From Candidatus Zhuqueibacterota bacterium (GTDB lineage: Bacteria > Zhuqueibacterota > Zhuqueibacteria > Oceanimicrobiales > Oceanimicrobiaceae): DNA of 39,154 nucleotides. A model generated the notes under the pieces. That model was not told where the DNA came from. It did no database searches and saw only the letters and a list, made by a program, of their open reading frames with translations. The stretch spans positions 1 to 39,154 of the forward strand of contig JAJDAD010000037.1 of the NCBI GenBank assembly GCA_029262055.1. Reading direction: 5' to 3'. Shown here piece by piece: positions 1 through 8,464 of this stretch (position 1 is its first letter; every line of letters starts with the position of its first letter). Both the position numbers and the translations under genes were made by a program.

Positions 1-504
1 ACAGTTTTCGCACACACAGATTCTAATGTAGAGAAGGCGGTTCGTTTTCGCGCCGAAGTGCCGGCCACTGTCGTCACCGGGCAAGTTCGTAGTGATGACG
101 CTTCTTTCTCCCACTCGATGAATGTCAACGTTTTGGAAAGCAATGCCGCTGTTCAGCTTGAAGAGCTTGGTTTGGGCGCTGACGGCTGGGGCGAGAATGC
201 AGCTCAGGTTGAAGAGCTTGGTTTGGGCGCTGACGGTTGGGGCGAGAATGCAGCTCAGGTTGAAGAGCTTGGTTTGGGCGCTGATGGCTGGGGCGAGAAT
301 GCAGTTCAGCTTGAAGAGCTTGGTCTTGGCGCTGATGGTTGGGGCGAGAATGCAGCTCAGGTTGAAGAGCTTGGTCTTGGCGCTGATGGCTGGGGCGAGA
401 ATGCTGTTCAGCTTGAAGAGCTTGGTCTTGGCGCTGACGGTTGGGGCGAGAATGCAGCTCAGGTTGAAGAGCTTGGTTTGGGCGCTGACGGCTGGGGCGA
501 GTAA
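1..504 (+). CDS. C-terminal part of a 17-residue tandem-repeat protein (5' end outside window)
   Basis: The frame is open from base 1, so this is the end of a longer gene; the first GTG at 58 is not needed as a start. After about 52 residues without repeats come seven copies of a 17-residue unit (core EELGLGADGWGEN, linker AAQV or AVQL), ending exactly on the stop codon. The unit is acidic, has one Trp and several Gly, and has no Cys, Ser, Thr, Lys or Arg. Differences between DNA copies are mostly silent in this frame (GAC/GAT, GGC/GGT, TTG/CTT) but would change residues in the other open plus frame, which supports this frame. A terminator follows. I do not recognise the family. A calcium-binding surface tail (DGxGxN-like loops) or a multi-copy peptide precursor are both only possibilities. 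Confidence 0.72.
   Translation, partial: TVFAHTDSNVEKAVRFRAEVPATVVTGQVRSDDASFSHSMNVNVLESNAAVQLEELGLGADGWGENAAQVEELGLGADGWGENAAQVEELGLGADGWGENAVQLEELGLGADGWGENAAQVEELGLGADGWGENAVQLEELGLGADGWGENAAQVEELGLGADGWGE
157..501 (+). repeat. Seven tandem 51-bp repeats
   Basis: Six full 51-bp units plus a final 39-bp partial unit. Because 51 is a multiple of three, several other frames also stay open across the array; these are by-products of the repeat. Copies differ at a few third positions and in an alternating AAQV/AVQL linker, as expected for an array that grows by duplication and is kept under protein-level selection. Confidence 0.93.
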
Positions 505-545
505 GGAAAGCTCCACGACTTTCAACCAACATCAAGGTAAAAATC

Positions 546-578
546 AGGCCTCTTTCCTTCGGGAAGGAGGCCTTTTTT
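546..578 (+). terminator. Rho-independent terminator after the repeat protein
   Basis: A 12-bp stem with one G:T pair (AGGCCTCTTTCC and GGAAGGAGGCCT) closes a TTCG tetraloop and runs into a T-run. The T-run lies on the plus side, which supports plus-strand transcription of the upstream gene. Confidence 0.9.
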
Positions 579-799
579 GATCTACTGCACTATGGCCCGG
601 CAGGCTGCACAGCTCATGCAACTTCGTTCAAACCTCTACATGAATCTAACCAGGCTGTTTGACTATCTGCACAATAGTTCTTAAGTTCCTAATTGAAATG
701 ACAGTCGCGGTCGCTATTACGATCATCTCTATGGAGCAACCGATTACGTCAGGAGTTTTTTCCTCCATATTCTCGAAATCAAGCAGGAACAGAACAAGC

Positions 800-1167
800 T
801 TGCTGCACAAACTGCCAATTCTGTGGATAGCCCTTTCTATTAGCGCTCTTGCACCAACTCTTACGGTTCAGAGCAATGCGGTTAGACTTACCCGCTAGTC
901 CGTGGCAGACGGTTTGTCACAAAGTATGGTCAATTGCGCTGCAGGAACGCCGCGGCTTCATGTGGTTTGGCACGCAGGACGGGTTGAATCGCCACGACGG
1001 CTACCGCTTCAAGATCTACAAACACAATCCCGCGGAACCAAGCAGTCTGAGTGAAAACCGATGCCAAGGATGGATTAAACAAACTGGATTTGGAGAGCGG
1101 GGAGTTCTCATTTGACAATCCTTCAGTGGCGGCCAGGAGTCGGCGATATCTAAAGCAGTTTTCGTGA
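800..1167 (+). pseudogene. Remnant of a Reg_prop (two-component propeller) sensor gene
   Basis: Three consecutive pieces of one protein lie in three frames. Piece 1 (800-937) has a signal-peptide-like start (KLPILWIALSISALA), an in-frame TAG at 896-898, then SVADGLSQSMVNC. Piece 2 (936-1059) continues with ALQERRGFMWFGTQDGLNR and YKHNPAEPSSLSEN, the hallmark start of the periplasmic propeller in hybrid two-component regulators. Piece 3 (1060-1167) has DGLNKLDLESGEF, a propeller-blade motif, and stops at TGA 1165-1167. A premature stop, a frameshift and a frame-changing junction show the gene is dead. The rest of the propeller and the kinase region are gone. The 505-799 stretch before it holds only the terminator; I see no gene in it. 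Confidence 0.8.
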
Positions 1168-1227
1168 GAAAATAATTCTTACACAGGACTAGGGTCGACT
1201 AACACTACAGTAACGAGGGTTACGAAA

Positions 1228-2205
1228 ATGAAGATCATCAGTAGAATAGTCATGTTCCTATTGTGGACAAGCTCACTTACATTTGCACAAAAAGATATCG
1301 CAGACAGCCAGGACCACCCGCTGATCACGCGCTACCCGGGATCAACGATCGCCTGGTACGACGTCCAGAACTATGACAGATACAAAATTGCCACCGGACC
1401 GGTTACAGGTTACCGCCACATCGACAAATGGCTGCCGGTTGAAGGCCAGGTCACCAGAATATACTATGAGCTTTCCGGCACCCGCAGCGTCACTGAGGTC
1501 TATTTCAATTACCTGAAGGCTCTGAAGAAGGCGGGCTTCGAAGTCCTTGCCGAAGGACTACACAAGAACAGAAATGTAGCCAAGGGAATCGGTGGTCGGG
1601 GCTGGTTGGGCGTCTATTTCGCGGAAAATTCTTTTCCGACCAACAGCAGTATCCAATTGCTGCAAGGCTCTGCCACCAGCGGTGGCTCCTGTTTTGTGGC
1701 TGGGAAACTTGCAAGAAAAGGCGCATCGGTTTATGTGGCAGTGGCCGGGGCGCAGTACACGGATGACTCGGTTCTGTTCATGATCGATGTCATCGAGGAA
1801 GCCGCCGTGGAGGACGATCTGATTTTTGTCAACGCCGATGCCATGATGAACGAGATCAAGGCCAACGGTAAGATCGCGTTGTACGGAATCTTCTTTGACT
1901 TTGATAAATCTACCCTCAAACCGGAGTCGAATCCAACCCTCACGGAGATCGCAGCGCTTCTCAAAAAGAACCGAAAGCTGGACTTGTACGTGGTGGGCCA
2001 CACCGATATGGTGGGTGCGTTTGCCTACAACATGAAGTTGTCGAGCGACCGCGCGCGCGCCGTAGTGGACGCTCTGGTGAAGAAACACGGGATCGCCTCC
2101 CGTCGACTACAGGCACAAGGCGTCGGACCGCTGGCACCGGTAGCGTCCAACTCAGCGGACAATGGACGCAACAAAAATCGCCGGGTGGAACTGGTGGCCA
2201 GGTGA
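1228..2205 (+). CDS. DUF4892-type OmpA-family outer-membrane/peptidoglycan-binding protein
   Basis: A 325-residue protein with a signal peptide (about residues 1-20, ending SLTFAQ). The middle part (about 30-200) contains the PGSTIAWYDVQNYDRY and GYFNYLKALKKAGF-like stretches that resemble DUF4892. The C-terminal OmpA/MotB-like domain (about 215-325) has IFFDFDKSTLKPES, VVGHTD, LSSDRARAVVDAL and NRRVEL, the residues that bind diaminopimelate in peptidoglycan. It probably links the outer membrane to the cell wall. The ATG at 1228 follows a GAGGG site eight bases upstream. It stands alone; a small CCGGAC/GTCCGG hairpin at 2222-2237 without a T-run follows. Confidence 0.85.
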   Translation: MKIISRIVMFLLWTSSLTFAQKDIADSQDHPLITRYPGSTIAWYDVQNYDRYKIATGPVTGYRHIDKWLPVEGQVTRIYYELSGTRSVTEVYFNYLKALKKAGFEVLAEGLHKNRNVAKGIGGRGWLGVYFAENSFPTNSSIQLLQGSATSGGSCFVAGKLARKGASVYVAVAGAQYTDDSVLFMIDVIEEAAVEDDLIFVNADAMMNEIKANGKIALYGIFFDFDKSTLKPESNPTLTEIAALLKKNRKLDLYVVGHTDMVGAFAYNMKLSSDRARAVVDALVKKHGIASRRLQAQGVGPLAPVASNSADNGRNKNRRVELVAR

Positions 2206-2476
2206 GCGGGATTCTGTGTCACCGGACTTATGTCCGGGCGTCTTGAGTCGTCACTTTTCCAGGCTGGGCTCTTTTCATCCAAGCCAGGCTCCAAGTGGTG
2301 AGGCTATGCGGGAGATGCCAATTGATGCTGCACAAACATTGGAAACCCGTAGCGGGGAGTGTGGTGAATCGTCAAGAAGGTGAGCAATTCCAGGTGCCGA
2401 CCGGCAGCGAGGGTAGTTACGCGGAAAACGCAAAGTTGTTTGACAATGCGCGGAATGGTTCGTAATTTGAGACGCA

Positions 2477-3208
2477 ATGGAAATAAAGATAACAGTTGCT
2501 CTTATTTCTGCTTTGCTTGCTTTGGTCGGCGCCATAATTGCATTATTGGGGCAGGCCAGGCTAGCCAAGCTGCAAGCAAAGTTGCAGCGCGAGCGAGACG
2601 TCACGCTCAAAGTGGAACAGGCGAAAGAACTGTTATCAAAGTACAGAGAGCCGCTGGCACAAGCCGGCTTTGAACTGCAGAGTAAACTCTACAATATCCT
2701 CAAGCTCGGACTGCTCACAAAATATTATCTCTCCGAAGATGAAAGTGAACGGGACTACGCCGTCCAGAATACGCTTTATGTGATTGCGCAGTTCTTTGCC
2801 TGGAATGAGATTATTCGTCAAGAAATTCAGTTTCTCGATCTCGGCGAGGTGGAATCAACCCGCACGTTGTCAGAGCTCAATGAGAAGATTGTGGTGTCGT
2901 TCCTGACTTCGAGTCACGGCAAAGTACTTCGTGTTTTCAGAGGCGAACAGCGCGCGATTGCAGAAAGAATGGTACGATCGGACAGTGGCAATTTGTCCTG
3001 TATCGGTTATGCAAGTTTTGTCGAGACACAGGAAAGCAGTTTTAGACGGTGGTTCATCCAACTCGAAAAAGACATCGATCTCCTATCCAAGAACCTAAAG
3101 GACCACGCTGGGAGACTTGTGCAGCTTCAGCATGTATTGATCGATTTGCTCGACTATCTTGATCCCGATTGCGTACGTTTCGCAAAGCAGTACCGCAGCA
3201 AGGTGTAG
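2477..3208 (+). CDS. Membrane-anchored protein of unknown function
   Basis: A 243-residue protein with one N-terminal membrane helix (about residues 5-26), then a charged region that could form a coiled coil (about 27-55), then a mostly helical cytoplasmic domain. The motif KYREPLAQAGFELQSKLYNIL, the TLYVIAQFFAWNEIIRQEIQFLDLG stretch (two overlapping conserved-looking blocks) and a C-terminal helical segment recall a widespread uncharacterised bacterial family. I know no function for it. The ATG at 2477 has only a weak ribosome site. No operon partner is visible; the gaps on both sides (2206-2476 and 3209-3318) hold no supported gene. Confidence 0.7.
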   Translation: MEIKITVALISALLALVGAIIALLGQARLAKLQAKLQRERDVTLKVEQAKELLSKYREPLAQAGFELQSKLYNILKLGLLTKYYLSEDESERDYAVQNTLYVIAQFFAWNEIIRQEIQFLDLGEVESTRTLSELNEKIVVSFLTSSHGKVLRVFRGEQRAIAERMVRSDSGNLSCIGYASFVETQESSFRRWFIQLEKDIDLLSKNLKDHAGRLVQLQHVLIDLLDYLDPDCVRFAKQYRSKV

Positions 3209-3318
3209 ATCCCGGATGTTCTCGTGGCGGGAAAAGCAGTTCTTTGGGGAATTCTGCTCAATTAAGGGGCGGGTGCGTGGTATTCAGCCTGGGGATATCT
3301 TTGGAGTTTTGACTGATT

Positions 3319-4254
3319 CTATAGATCTCCGGGCAAGCCGGAATTCAGCCCGATAGCTTTTCTCACAAAGCCATTGTTGTCAGCCAGACGTTTCTTGGCC
3401 CTACCAGCGTCGACTCCGGCCAGGATCATTACGAGTGCAGTCTTGACGTGCCCGTCCGCGAGGTTCAGCACACGCGTGGCTTCTTCGTAATCCACCCCCG
3501 TAACCATCATGACCGTGCGTTTAGAGCGTTCTTCCAGTTTGCGTGAGGTCATCATCAAGTCTACCATCATGTTGCCGTAGACTTTCCCCAGGCGAATCAT
3601 GGCGGTGGTTGTCAGCATGTTCAAGACCAGCTTGGTTGCGGTTCCGGCTTTCATGCGCGTCGAACCCATGACGACCTCAGGCCCGACCACCGGGCAGATT
3701 GCCACATCCACGTCAAACTTAAGCTCATTGCGCGGGTTGCAGGTCAGGTAGATGGTCTTTGCACCAATCTCACGGGCCTTCTTGATCGCAGCTATCACGT
3801 ACGGGGTGCGGTAACTCGCGGCAATGCCACAGGCCACATCTGCCGATGTTAAGCCCCGGTTCATCAAATCCAACACGCCTTGTGCTTCCTGATCCTCGCT
3901 GCCTTCCTGAGAGGCCACCAGTGCTTTGTCCCCTCCGGCAATAATACCCTGAACCATGTCCGGTTCGGTGCCATAGGTCGGGGGGCACTCCGCGGCGTCG
4001 AGTACACCCAGCCTACCGCTGGTGCCGGCACCGATATAAAACAACCTGCCGCCGCGGTTAAAGCTGTCCACCAGTAAATCGACTGCCTCGGCAATGTGGG
4101 GAATCTCTTCTCCTACGATTTCAGGAATGGTCTTATCTTCGGTGTTTATGATTCGTAAGATTTCTTCCGTGCTTTTGCTGTCGATATCGTCGGAAGCCGG
4201 GTTGCGGGCTTCCGTAATCAAATCCTTGATTTCATCGAACACGCTGTCTTGCAT
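3319..4254 (-). CDS. murQ: N-acetylmuramic acid 6-phosphate etherase
   Basis: A full-length 311-residue MurQ. The enzyme cleaves the D-lactyl ether of MurNAc-6-phosphate to give GlcNAc-6-phosphate and D-lactate in the cytoplasm. The sugar-isomerase (SIS) fold signature GAGTSGRLGVLDAAECPPT is at about 75-93, and the two acidic residues expected in catalysis are at E89 and E120 (EGSED). The C-terminal part has the usual three-helix region (DGHVKTALVMILAGVD, then RLADNNGFVRKAI). The ATG at 4254 follows GGATAGAGT. It lies 35 bp downstream of anmK on the same strand, so the two are probably co-transcribed: AnmK makes the substrate that MurQ cleaves. Confidence 0.96.
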   Translation of the reverse strand: MQDSVFDEIKDLITEARNPASDDIDSKSTEEILRIINTEDKTIPEIVGEEIPHIAEAVDLLVDSFNRGGRLFYIGAGTSGRLGVLDAAECPPTYGTEPDMVQGIIAGGDKALVASQEGSEDQEAQGVLDLMNRGLTSADVACGIAASYRTPYVIAAIKKAREIGAKTIYLTCNPRNELKFDVDVAICPVVGPEVVMGSTRMKAGTATKLVLNMLTTTAMIRLGKVYGNMMVDLMMTSRKLEERSKRTVMMVTGVDYEEATRVLNLADGHVKTALVMILAGVDAGRAKKRLADNNGFVRKAIGLNSGLPGDL

Positions 4255-4289
4255 ACTCTATCCGATCGCTTGAGAGTTTTTGAGATATT

Positions 4290-5474
4290 TTACAGGCATA
4301 TTTTGCCCATTATGGTCGCTTCTGACGCACCGGTTGCTTTCGGCACATTGTTGCTGTTGCCGGAAACGGTTTCGTTGGCCAGGACAGCGAAACATACGGC
4401 TTCTTTGGCCTCCGATGCAATGCCAAACTCGTCGACCGTACGGACCGTGACATCTTCGAACTTCCTACTGAGTGAGTCCATGATGAACGAGTTCCTGGCA
4501 CCCCCGCCGCTTACGACAAGTTCGTGCGGTGGCCGGTCCGCAGCAACAAATCTTTCATAACTTGCCCAAACCGACTCGGCGGTCAGCTCTGCGGCGGTGG
4601 CAACAATATCTTTTGGATCCAGATTCAGTTTCTGTGCTTCTTCCATAAACTTTGTGCAAAAATCAGTACCGAACTCTTCACGGCCGGTAGACTTGGGCGG
4701 TTTGATTGTGAAAAACTCGTGTTCCAGAGCTTTTTCGAGAAGCGCCTTTGAAATCTGGCCGCTGTTGGCTATCTGGCCGTTTTCGTCGAATGATTTGTTG
4801 AACAAACGTTGCATCATTTCATCGATGACCATATTGGCGGGCCCGGTGTCGAACGCCTGGACCTGGTCGATGCTGCTGTTGCGCGGCAGTGCTGTCAAAT
4901 TTGCGATTCCTCCCAGATTCAGCAAAATCCGATTTATTTCAGGTGACTGAAACAAGAGGTAATCGAAGTACGGCACCAGCGGGGCGCCTTCTCCTCCAAC
5001 CGCCATGTCGGCCTGACGAAAATCTGCAACCGTTATGATACCGGTTCGCTTGGCAATGATTGCCGGTTCACCCAGTTGCAAGGTTGAACGTGTCTCGTAA
5101 GAATAATCGTGCCTGGGACTTGGCATGTGGTGCACGGTTTGGCCATGCGAACCGACCAGGTCGACTTGTGCTGCGTCAAGCGAGGCTTCCCGCAGAACTT
5201 CCTGAACGGAGGCAGCGAATATTTCTCCAAGCACTGCGTTGAGTACGCAGATCTCATCAATACATCCCCGGCCGGGTGTCGAGACATCCAACAACTTCTC
5301 TTTGAGCTCATCCGGATACGGACAGGTTTTGAAATAGATTAGCTCGATCTTAGTCTGAAGACCCTGATGTCTTATTCTCACCACTGCCGCATCCACGCCG
5401 TCGAGGGAAGTGCCGGAAATCAGACCGACAATCAGTTTATCGGTTTTTTTCTGAAGGCGCTGTAGCCGTTGCAT
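4290..5474 (-). CDS. anmK: Anhydro-N-acetylmuramic acid kinase
   Basis: A 394-residue full-length AnmK. It hydrolyses the 1,6-anhydro bond of anhMurNAc and phosphorylates it to MurNAc-6-phosphate. The ATP-binding GLISGTSLDGVDAA motif is at about 17-30, the active-site stretch VADFRQADMAVGGEGAPLVP at about 149-168, the phosphate loop NLGGIANLT follows, and SGGGARN lies near the C-terminus. The only good start is the ATG at 5474, with no strong ribosome site. The order symporter, anmK, murQ on one strand supports a salvage route for cell-wall muropeptide sugars. Confidence 0.96.
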   Translation of the reverse strand: MQRLQRLQKKTDKLIVGLISGTSLDGVDAAVVRIRHQGLQTKIELIYFKTCPYPDELKEKLLDVSTPGRGCIDEICVLNAVLGEIFAASVQEVLREASLDAAQVDLVGSHGQTVHHMPSPRHDYSYETRSTLQLGEPAIIAKRTGIITVADFRQADMAVGGEGAPLVPYFDYLLFQSPEINRILLNLGGIANLTALPRNSSIDQVQAFDTGPANMVIDEMMQRLFNKSFDENGQIANSGQISKALLEKALEHEFFTIKPPKSTGREEFGTDFCTKFMEEAQKLNLDPKDIVATAAELTAESVWASYERFVAADRPPHELVVSGGGARNSFIMDSLSRKFEDVTVRTVDEFGIASEAKEAVCFAVLANETVSGNSNNVPKATGASEATIMGKICL

Positions 5475-5506
5475 TTCTAATCTACATTATTCAGGGAATT
5501 CTTTTT

Positions 5507-5596
5507 CTGTCATTCCCAGAAGGACTTTTTCTGGGTTAAATCCGGAACCGTTGAACGCGCCTGGGTCCTTCGAAATGGATTCCTTCTGAGTGACAG
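5507..5596. repeat. Intergenic palindromic repeat remnant (about 90 bp)
   Basis: The 295-bp gap between the symporter and anmK holds a short element with imperfect terminal inverted repeats: CTGTCATTCCCAGAAGGA at the left end and, on the other strand, CTGTCACTCAGAAGGA at the right end. It resembles the non-coding 'TGTCATTCTGAAGGAATC' family of intergenic repeats seen in many genomes. No transposase is present. It may weaken read-through between the two genes. Confidence 0.5.
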
Positions 5597-5769
5597 CAAT
5601 TGTAGACCTGGTGTTCTATACTCTGATTCAGGAATCATCCAGGCTAAGGTTTCTTTTTGTAACTTCCGCAAGAAAAAGTTTCTCAGATTACTTGTTGCCT
5701 CTTCCATTCCTGGGTTCATGTTTCGTGCCGCTCTTTTGAATCAGCGAAGCAGAGCACCCGCTGCACCGA

Positions 5770-7254
5770 TCATTGCCGGATTCGATAGGAAGCAAAACCA
5801 GTGAGGATAACGGTCAAGCTTCCTACCACAGTATAAAGCGGCCATGCCAATTTCACCGTACTAATCAAAAAGATCATAACCACGATAGCGGTCGCAAACC
5901 CGATAAGCGCGTCTACTTGAGTCGCCTTTTTGTGAATCAGGCCAAATGCAAAAACGCCGAGAAGCCCGCCGTAGGTATAAGAAGCGAAGGCGAGGGCAAC
6001 CTCCACCACGGTCCCCTTTAGGCCGATAAAAGCCAAAGCCGCAGTCATCAGTACTACGCCCCAACCCAGTGTGACGCGCCGGGATAATTTCAAAAGCTCG
6101 GCATCGTCTTTTTGCCGCCCGAACAGGGGGACATAAATATCCAAAACCGCCGCGCTCGACAGACTGGACAGACTGCTCGACAGCGTACTCATGGCGGCAG
6201 CAAACAGGGCAGCGACAATGAGCCCACTCACGCCGCTCGGCATCTCCTCCACGATAAATTTCGGGAAGATACCATCGGCCCGCGACAATCCCAACTCTTG
6301 ATAGCCGGCACCGCCGTAATAGGCAAAGAGCATGACGCCTAAATACAGGAAAACCAAAAATTGAACCAGGATCGCAAAACCACTGAAAATCATCGCTTTC
6401 TGGCTCTCCCTGCGATTCTTGCAAGTCAGAACTCGTTGCACAATCAATTGGTCGGTTCCGTGGGAAGCCAGCGTAAAGATGGCCCCGGAAAACAGCGCCG
6501 TAAAAAAAGTATACGGATTTCTGATAAACTCCCCTAAACTCAAATCTCTTCCCAATGAAAACCAGGCCAGTTTTTGAGTGGCCTCAGCCCATTTTGTGAC
6601 GCTGGCAAAACCCTCCGGCAACCTGTCCCAGATGATGAACGCCGCCAGAACGGCACCGCCCATGTACACAGCCAATTGTGCTACATCCATCCAGATCACC
6701 GACCTGATGCCGCCGACATACGTGTAGACAATGGTCAGGATGCCGATCAATAAAATCGCGATGGCATAGAACTGAGTATTTGAGAGGCCGTCAAACACGC
6801 CGCTGCCCTTGATGATGAGCGCCAGAGGTATGGCGGTGGCAAACAGGCGGACGCCGTCTGCCAGCACTCGTGTCACCATGAAGGTCAGGCTGGTCGCTTG
6901 CCGTGTTGTTCGGCCGAAGCGTTCTCCGAGAAAATGATAAGCCGTGCTTATTTCGCTGCGATAGTAGGCCGGGATCATGAACACAGCCACCAGGGTTCGC
7001 CCAAGGACATAACCCAGAACAATCTGCAGAAAAGTCATGTTGCCCTGGTAAGACACCGCCGGAATACTGATAAAAGTCAGCACGCTCGTCTCCGTTGCCA
7101 CAATGCTGAAAGTTACGGCATACCACGGGATGCATCGACCGCCAAGAAAGTAATCGGCTGTGCTTTTTTGGTTTCGCCCAATCCATCCACCAATTCCAGC
7201 CGAAATAGCCAGATACGCGATAACCAATATGACATCGAAGCCTGAAAAGCCCAT
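5770..7254 (-). CDS. Sodium:solute symporter (SSS family)
   Basis: A 494-residue polytopic membrane protein with about 13 predicted helices, typical of the SSS/SLC5 family. Family features include FLGGRCIPWYAVTFSIVATETS near the start (two overlapping blocks), the TYVGGIRSVIWMDVAQ stretch, HGTDQLIVQR and the Ser-rich AAAMSTLSSSLSSLSSA sodium-site helix. The frame stays open upstream to 7353, but the extra 33 residues are polar and not family-like, so I start at the ATG at 7254 (MGFSGFDVILVIAYLAIS). Its place before anmK and murQ suggests it imports an amino sugar such as anhMurNAc, MurNAc or a sialic-acid-like substrate. The substrate is inferred from neighbours only. Confidence 0.88.
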   Translation of the reverse strand: MGFSGFDVILVIAYLAISAGIGGWIGRNQKSTADYFLGGRCIPWYAVTFSIVATETSVLTFISIPAVSYQGNMTFLQIVLGYVLGRTLVAVFMIPAYYRSEISTAYHFLGERFGRTTRQATSLTFMVTRVLADGVRLFATAIPLALIIKGSGVFDGLSNTQFYAIAILLIGILTIVYTYVGGIRSVIWMDVAQLAVYMGGAVLAAFIIWDRLPEGFASVTKWAEATQKLAWFSLGRDLSLGEFIRNPYTFFTALFSGAIFTLASHGTDQLIVQRVLTCKNRRESQKAMIFSGFAILVQFLVFLYLGVMLFAYYGGAGYQELGLSRADGIFPKFIVEEMPSGVSGLIVAALFAAAMSTLSSSLSSLSSAAVLDIYVPLFGRQKDDAELLKLSRRVTLGWGVVLMTAALAFIGLKGTVVEVALAFASYTYGGLLGVFAFGLIHKKATQVDALIGFATAIVVMIFLISTVKLAWPLYTVVGSLTVILTGFASYRIRQ

Positions 7255-7610
7255 AGTTATTTGACCCAGGGAGTTAGTGAAAGAGGGTCGGCGGTAACCG
7301 AAAACGATGGCCGAGTCAATTATATTCAACCGATTCCGAACTTGCCAGTACAATTCTGCTCTTTTCTAGCGCTTTCTTGGCAAAGAGCCAAAGCCGAAAA
7401 CAGGGGATGACTCCAAGAGTTGCCATTAAGAAGGACAAAGCCTCCTGTTGCCTTTCAATAGTAATTGTCATTTATTTAGGTTGCGCTTCTGAAGCCACGT
7501 TTTTATCCCGGACAATGCTCAGGCTGAGTGCTCCGCGAAACCGGCAAACGGGTGGACATCCATTCATTCCGATTAAACTGAAATACTGCGACCCCCAACA
7601 AGGAGAGAGT

Positions 7611-7958
7611 ATGCAAGTCAAAAGACACCAAAGCAATCAACGCATGAGCCAGATCGTTGAGTTTGGCGAAACCATCTATCTGTCAGGACAGGTTCCCAAA
7701 GATACATCCGGTAATATTCAGCAGCAAACGGCCAGTGTTTTGGAGAAAATCGAAGGTTTGTTGGCAAGTGTGAATAGCAGCAAAGAGAATCTGCTCTCGG
7801 CCACCATTTATTTAAAGGCGATGGATGATTTCTCTGACTTCAACAAGATATGGGACGGGTGGTTCCAGGAGGCAAATGCTCCGGTGCGCACGTGTGTGGA
7901 AGCCAGACTCGCCCGGCCGCAGGTGCTCGTGGAAATAACCATTATCGCAACGAGATAA
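7611..7958 (+). CDS. ridA: RidA family enamine/imine deaminase
   Basis: A 115-residue protein of the YjgF/YER057c/UK114 (RidA) family, which hydrolyses reactive enamine/imine intermediates released by PLP enzymes. Family motifs are VEFGETIYLSGQVP, QTASVLEKIEGLLAS and the C-terminal APVRTCVEARLARP, whose Arg is the substrate carboxylate ligand in active RidA proteins. The frame is open upstream to 7377, but the ATG at 7611 directly follows AAGGAGAGAGT and matches the family N-terminus. It is divergent from the symporter; the 356-bp gap between them (7255-7610) must hold both promoters, but I could not pick them with confidence. Confidence 0.9.
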   Translation: MQVKRHQSNQRMSQIVEFGETIYLSGQVPKDTSGNIQQQTASVLEKIEGLLASVNSSKENLLSATIYLKAMDDFSDFNKIWDGWFQEANAPVRTCVEARLARPQVLVEITIIATR

Positions 7959-8183
7959 TCTGGGTCAATGAGTGTCGCAATCCGGACAACGAATAGAGCG
8001 GGTCGAGTTTGACTGTGCGAGAGCAGCGGCAGGGCACCGCGGATTTTGTCGGTTCCGGCGGTGCACTAAAGACGGCGGCTGGCACGAAGAACAGAATCGA
8101 GAAGATATGGCAGCGCCGATTCGCAGGTTTGGAGAATTGCTCGGATTGGTTACGTGAACGGGTATAGCGTGTCTTGACACATA

Positions 8184-8217
8184 AAAAAGGCCCGGCCGTG
8201 GAAGGTCGGGCCTTTCG
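8184..8217 (-). terminator. Rho-independent terminator, oriented for the minus strand
   Basis: A 12-bp stem with one G:T pair (AAAGGCCCGGCC / GGTCGGGCCTTT, loop of about six bases). Read on the minus strand the GC stem is followed by TTTTTTAT, so it best serves the minus-strand receiver-like gene upstream. It could also stop plus-strand read-through from ridA less efficiently. The rest of 7959-8464 has no gene I can support. Confidence 0.75.
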
Positions 8218-8464
8218 GCTCAGAGGTGGGACGAGGTACGGAGAGGCTTAACAGTCAATTCTCGGTCTGTATCGGAGACAGGCTCCGGCGGGTTGACAGC
8301 TCTGTGGTCGTCGACAGGCCCACCAGGTGCCGTAGTAGCCAAGCATGCACAGCTTGTTCACGAGCCGTATTTCTGCGAGCGTTCGGGTAAATTGAAGTGC
8401 AAATCAAGCCGTTTCTTCCATCCATGCATCGATATCCCGCAGGGGGCATGGGTGGACCACGGAC

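Noticed and set aside
125-535. Open minus-strand frame across the repeats
   Set aside because: Arg/Gln/Pro-rich by-product of the repeat; the terminator polarity and silent-change pattern support the plus frame.
122-580. Open plus frame across the 51-bp repeats (second frame)
   Set aside because: It stays open only because the repeat length is a multiple of three. Silent differences of the first frame change residues here, and it runs through the terminator.
1558-2088. 176-residue minus-strand frame inside the OmpA-like gene
   Set aside because: It lies wholly within a recognisable plus-strand gene, shows no family motif and has typical shadow composition.
5510-5719. 69-residue minus-strand frame between the symporter and anmK
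   Set aside because: It overlaps the palindromic intergenic repeat; its residues (LSLRRNPF and similar) are the translation of that repeat type.
7377-7610. 78-residue N-terminal extension of RidA
   Set aside because: The ATG at 7611 has an excellent ribosome site and matches the family length; the extension has no RidA character.
8255-8449. 64-residue minus-strand frame after the receiver-like gene
   Set aside because: No ribosome site, no family resemblance; kept only as a note.
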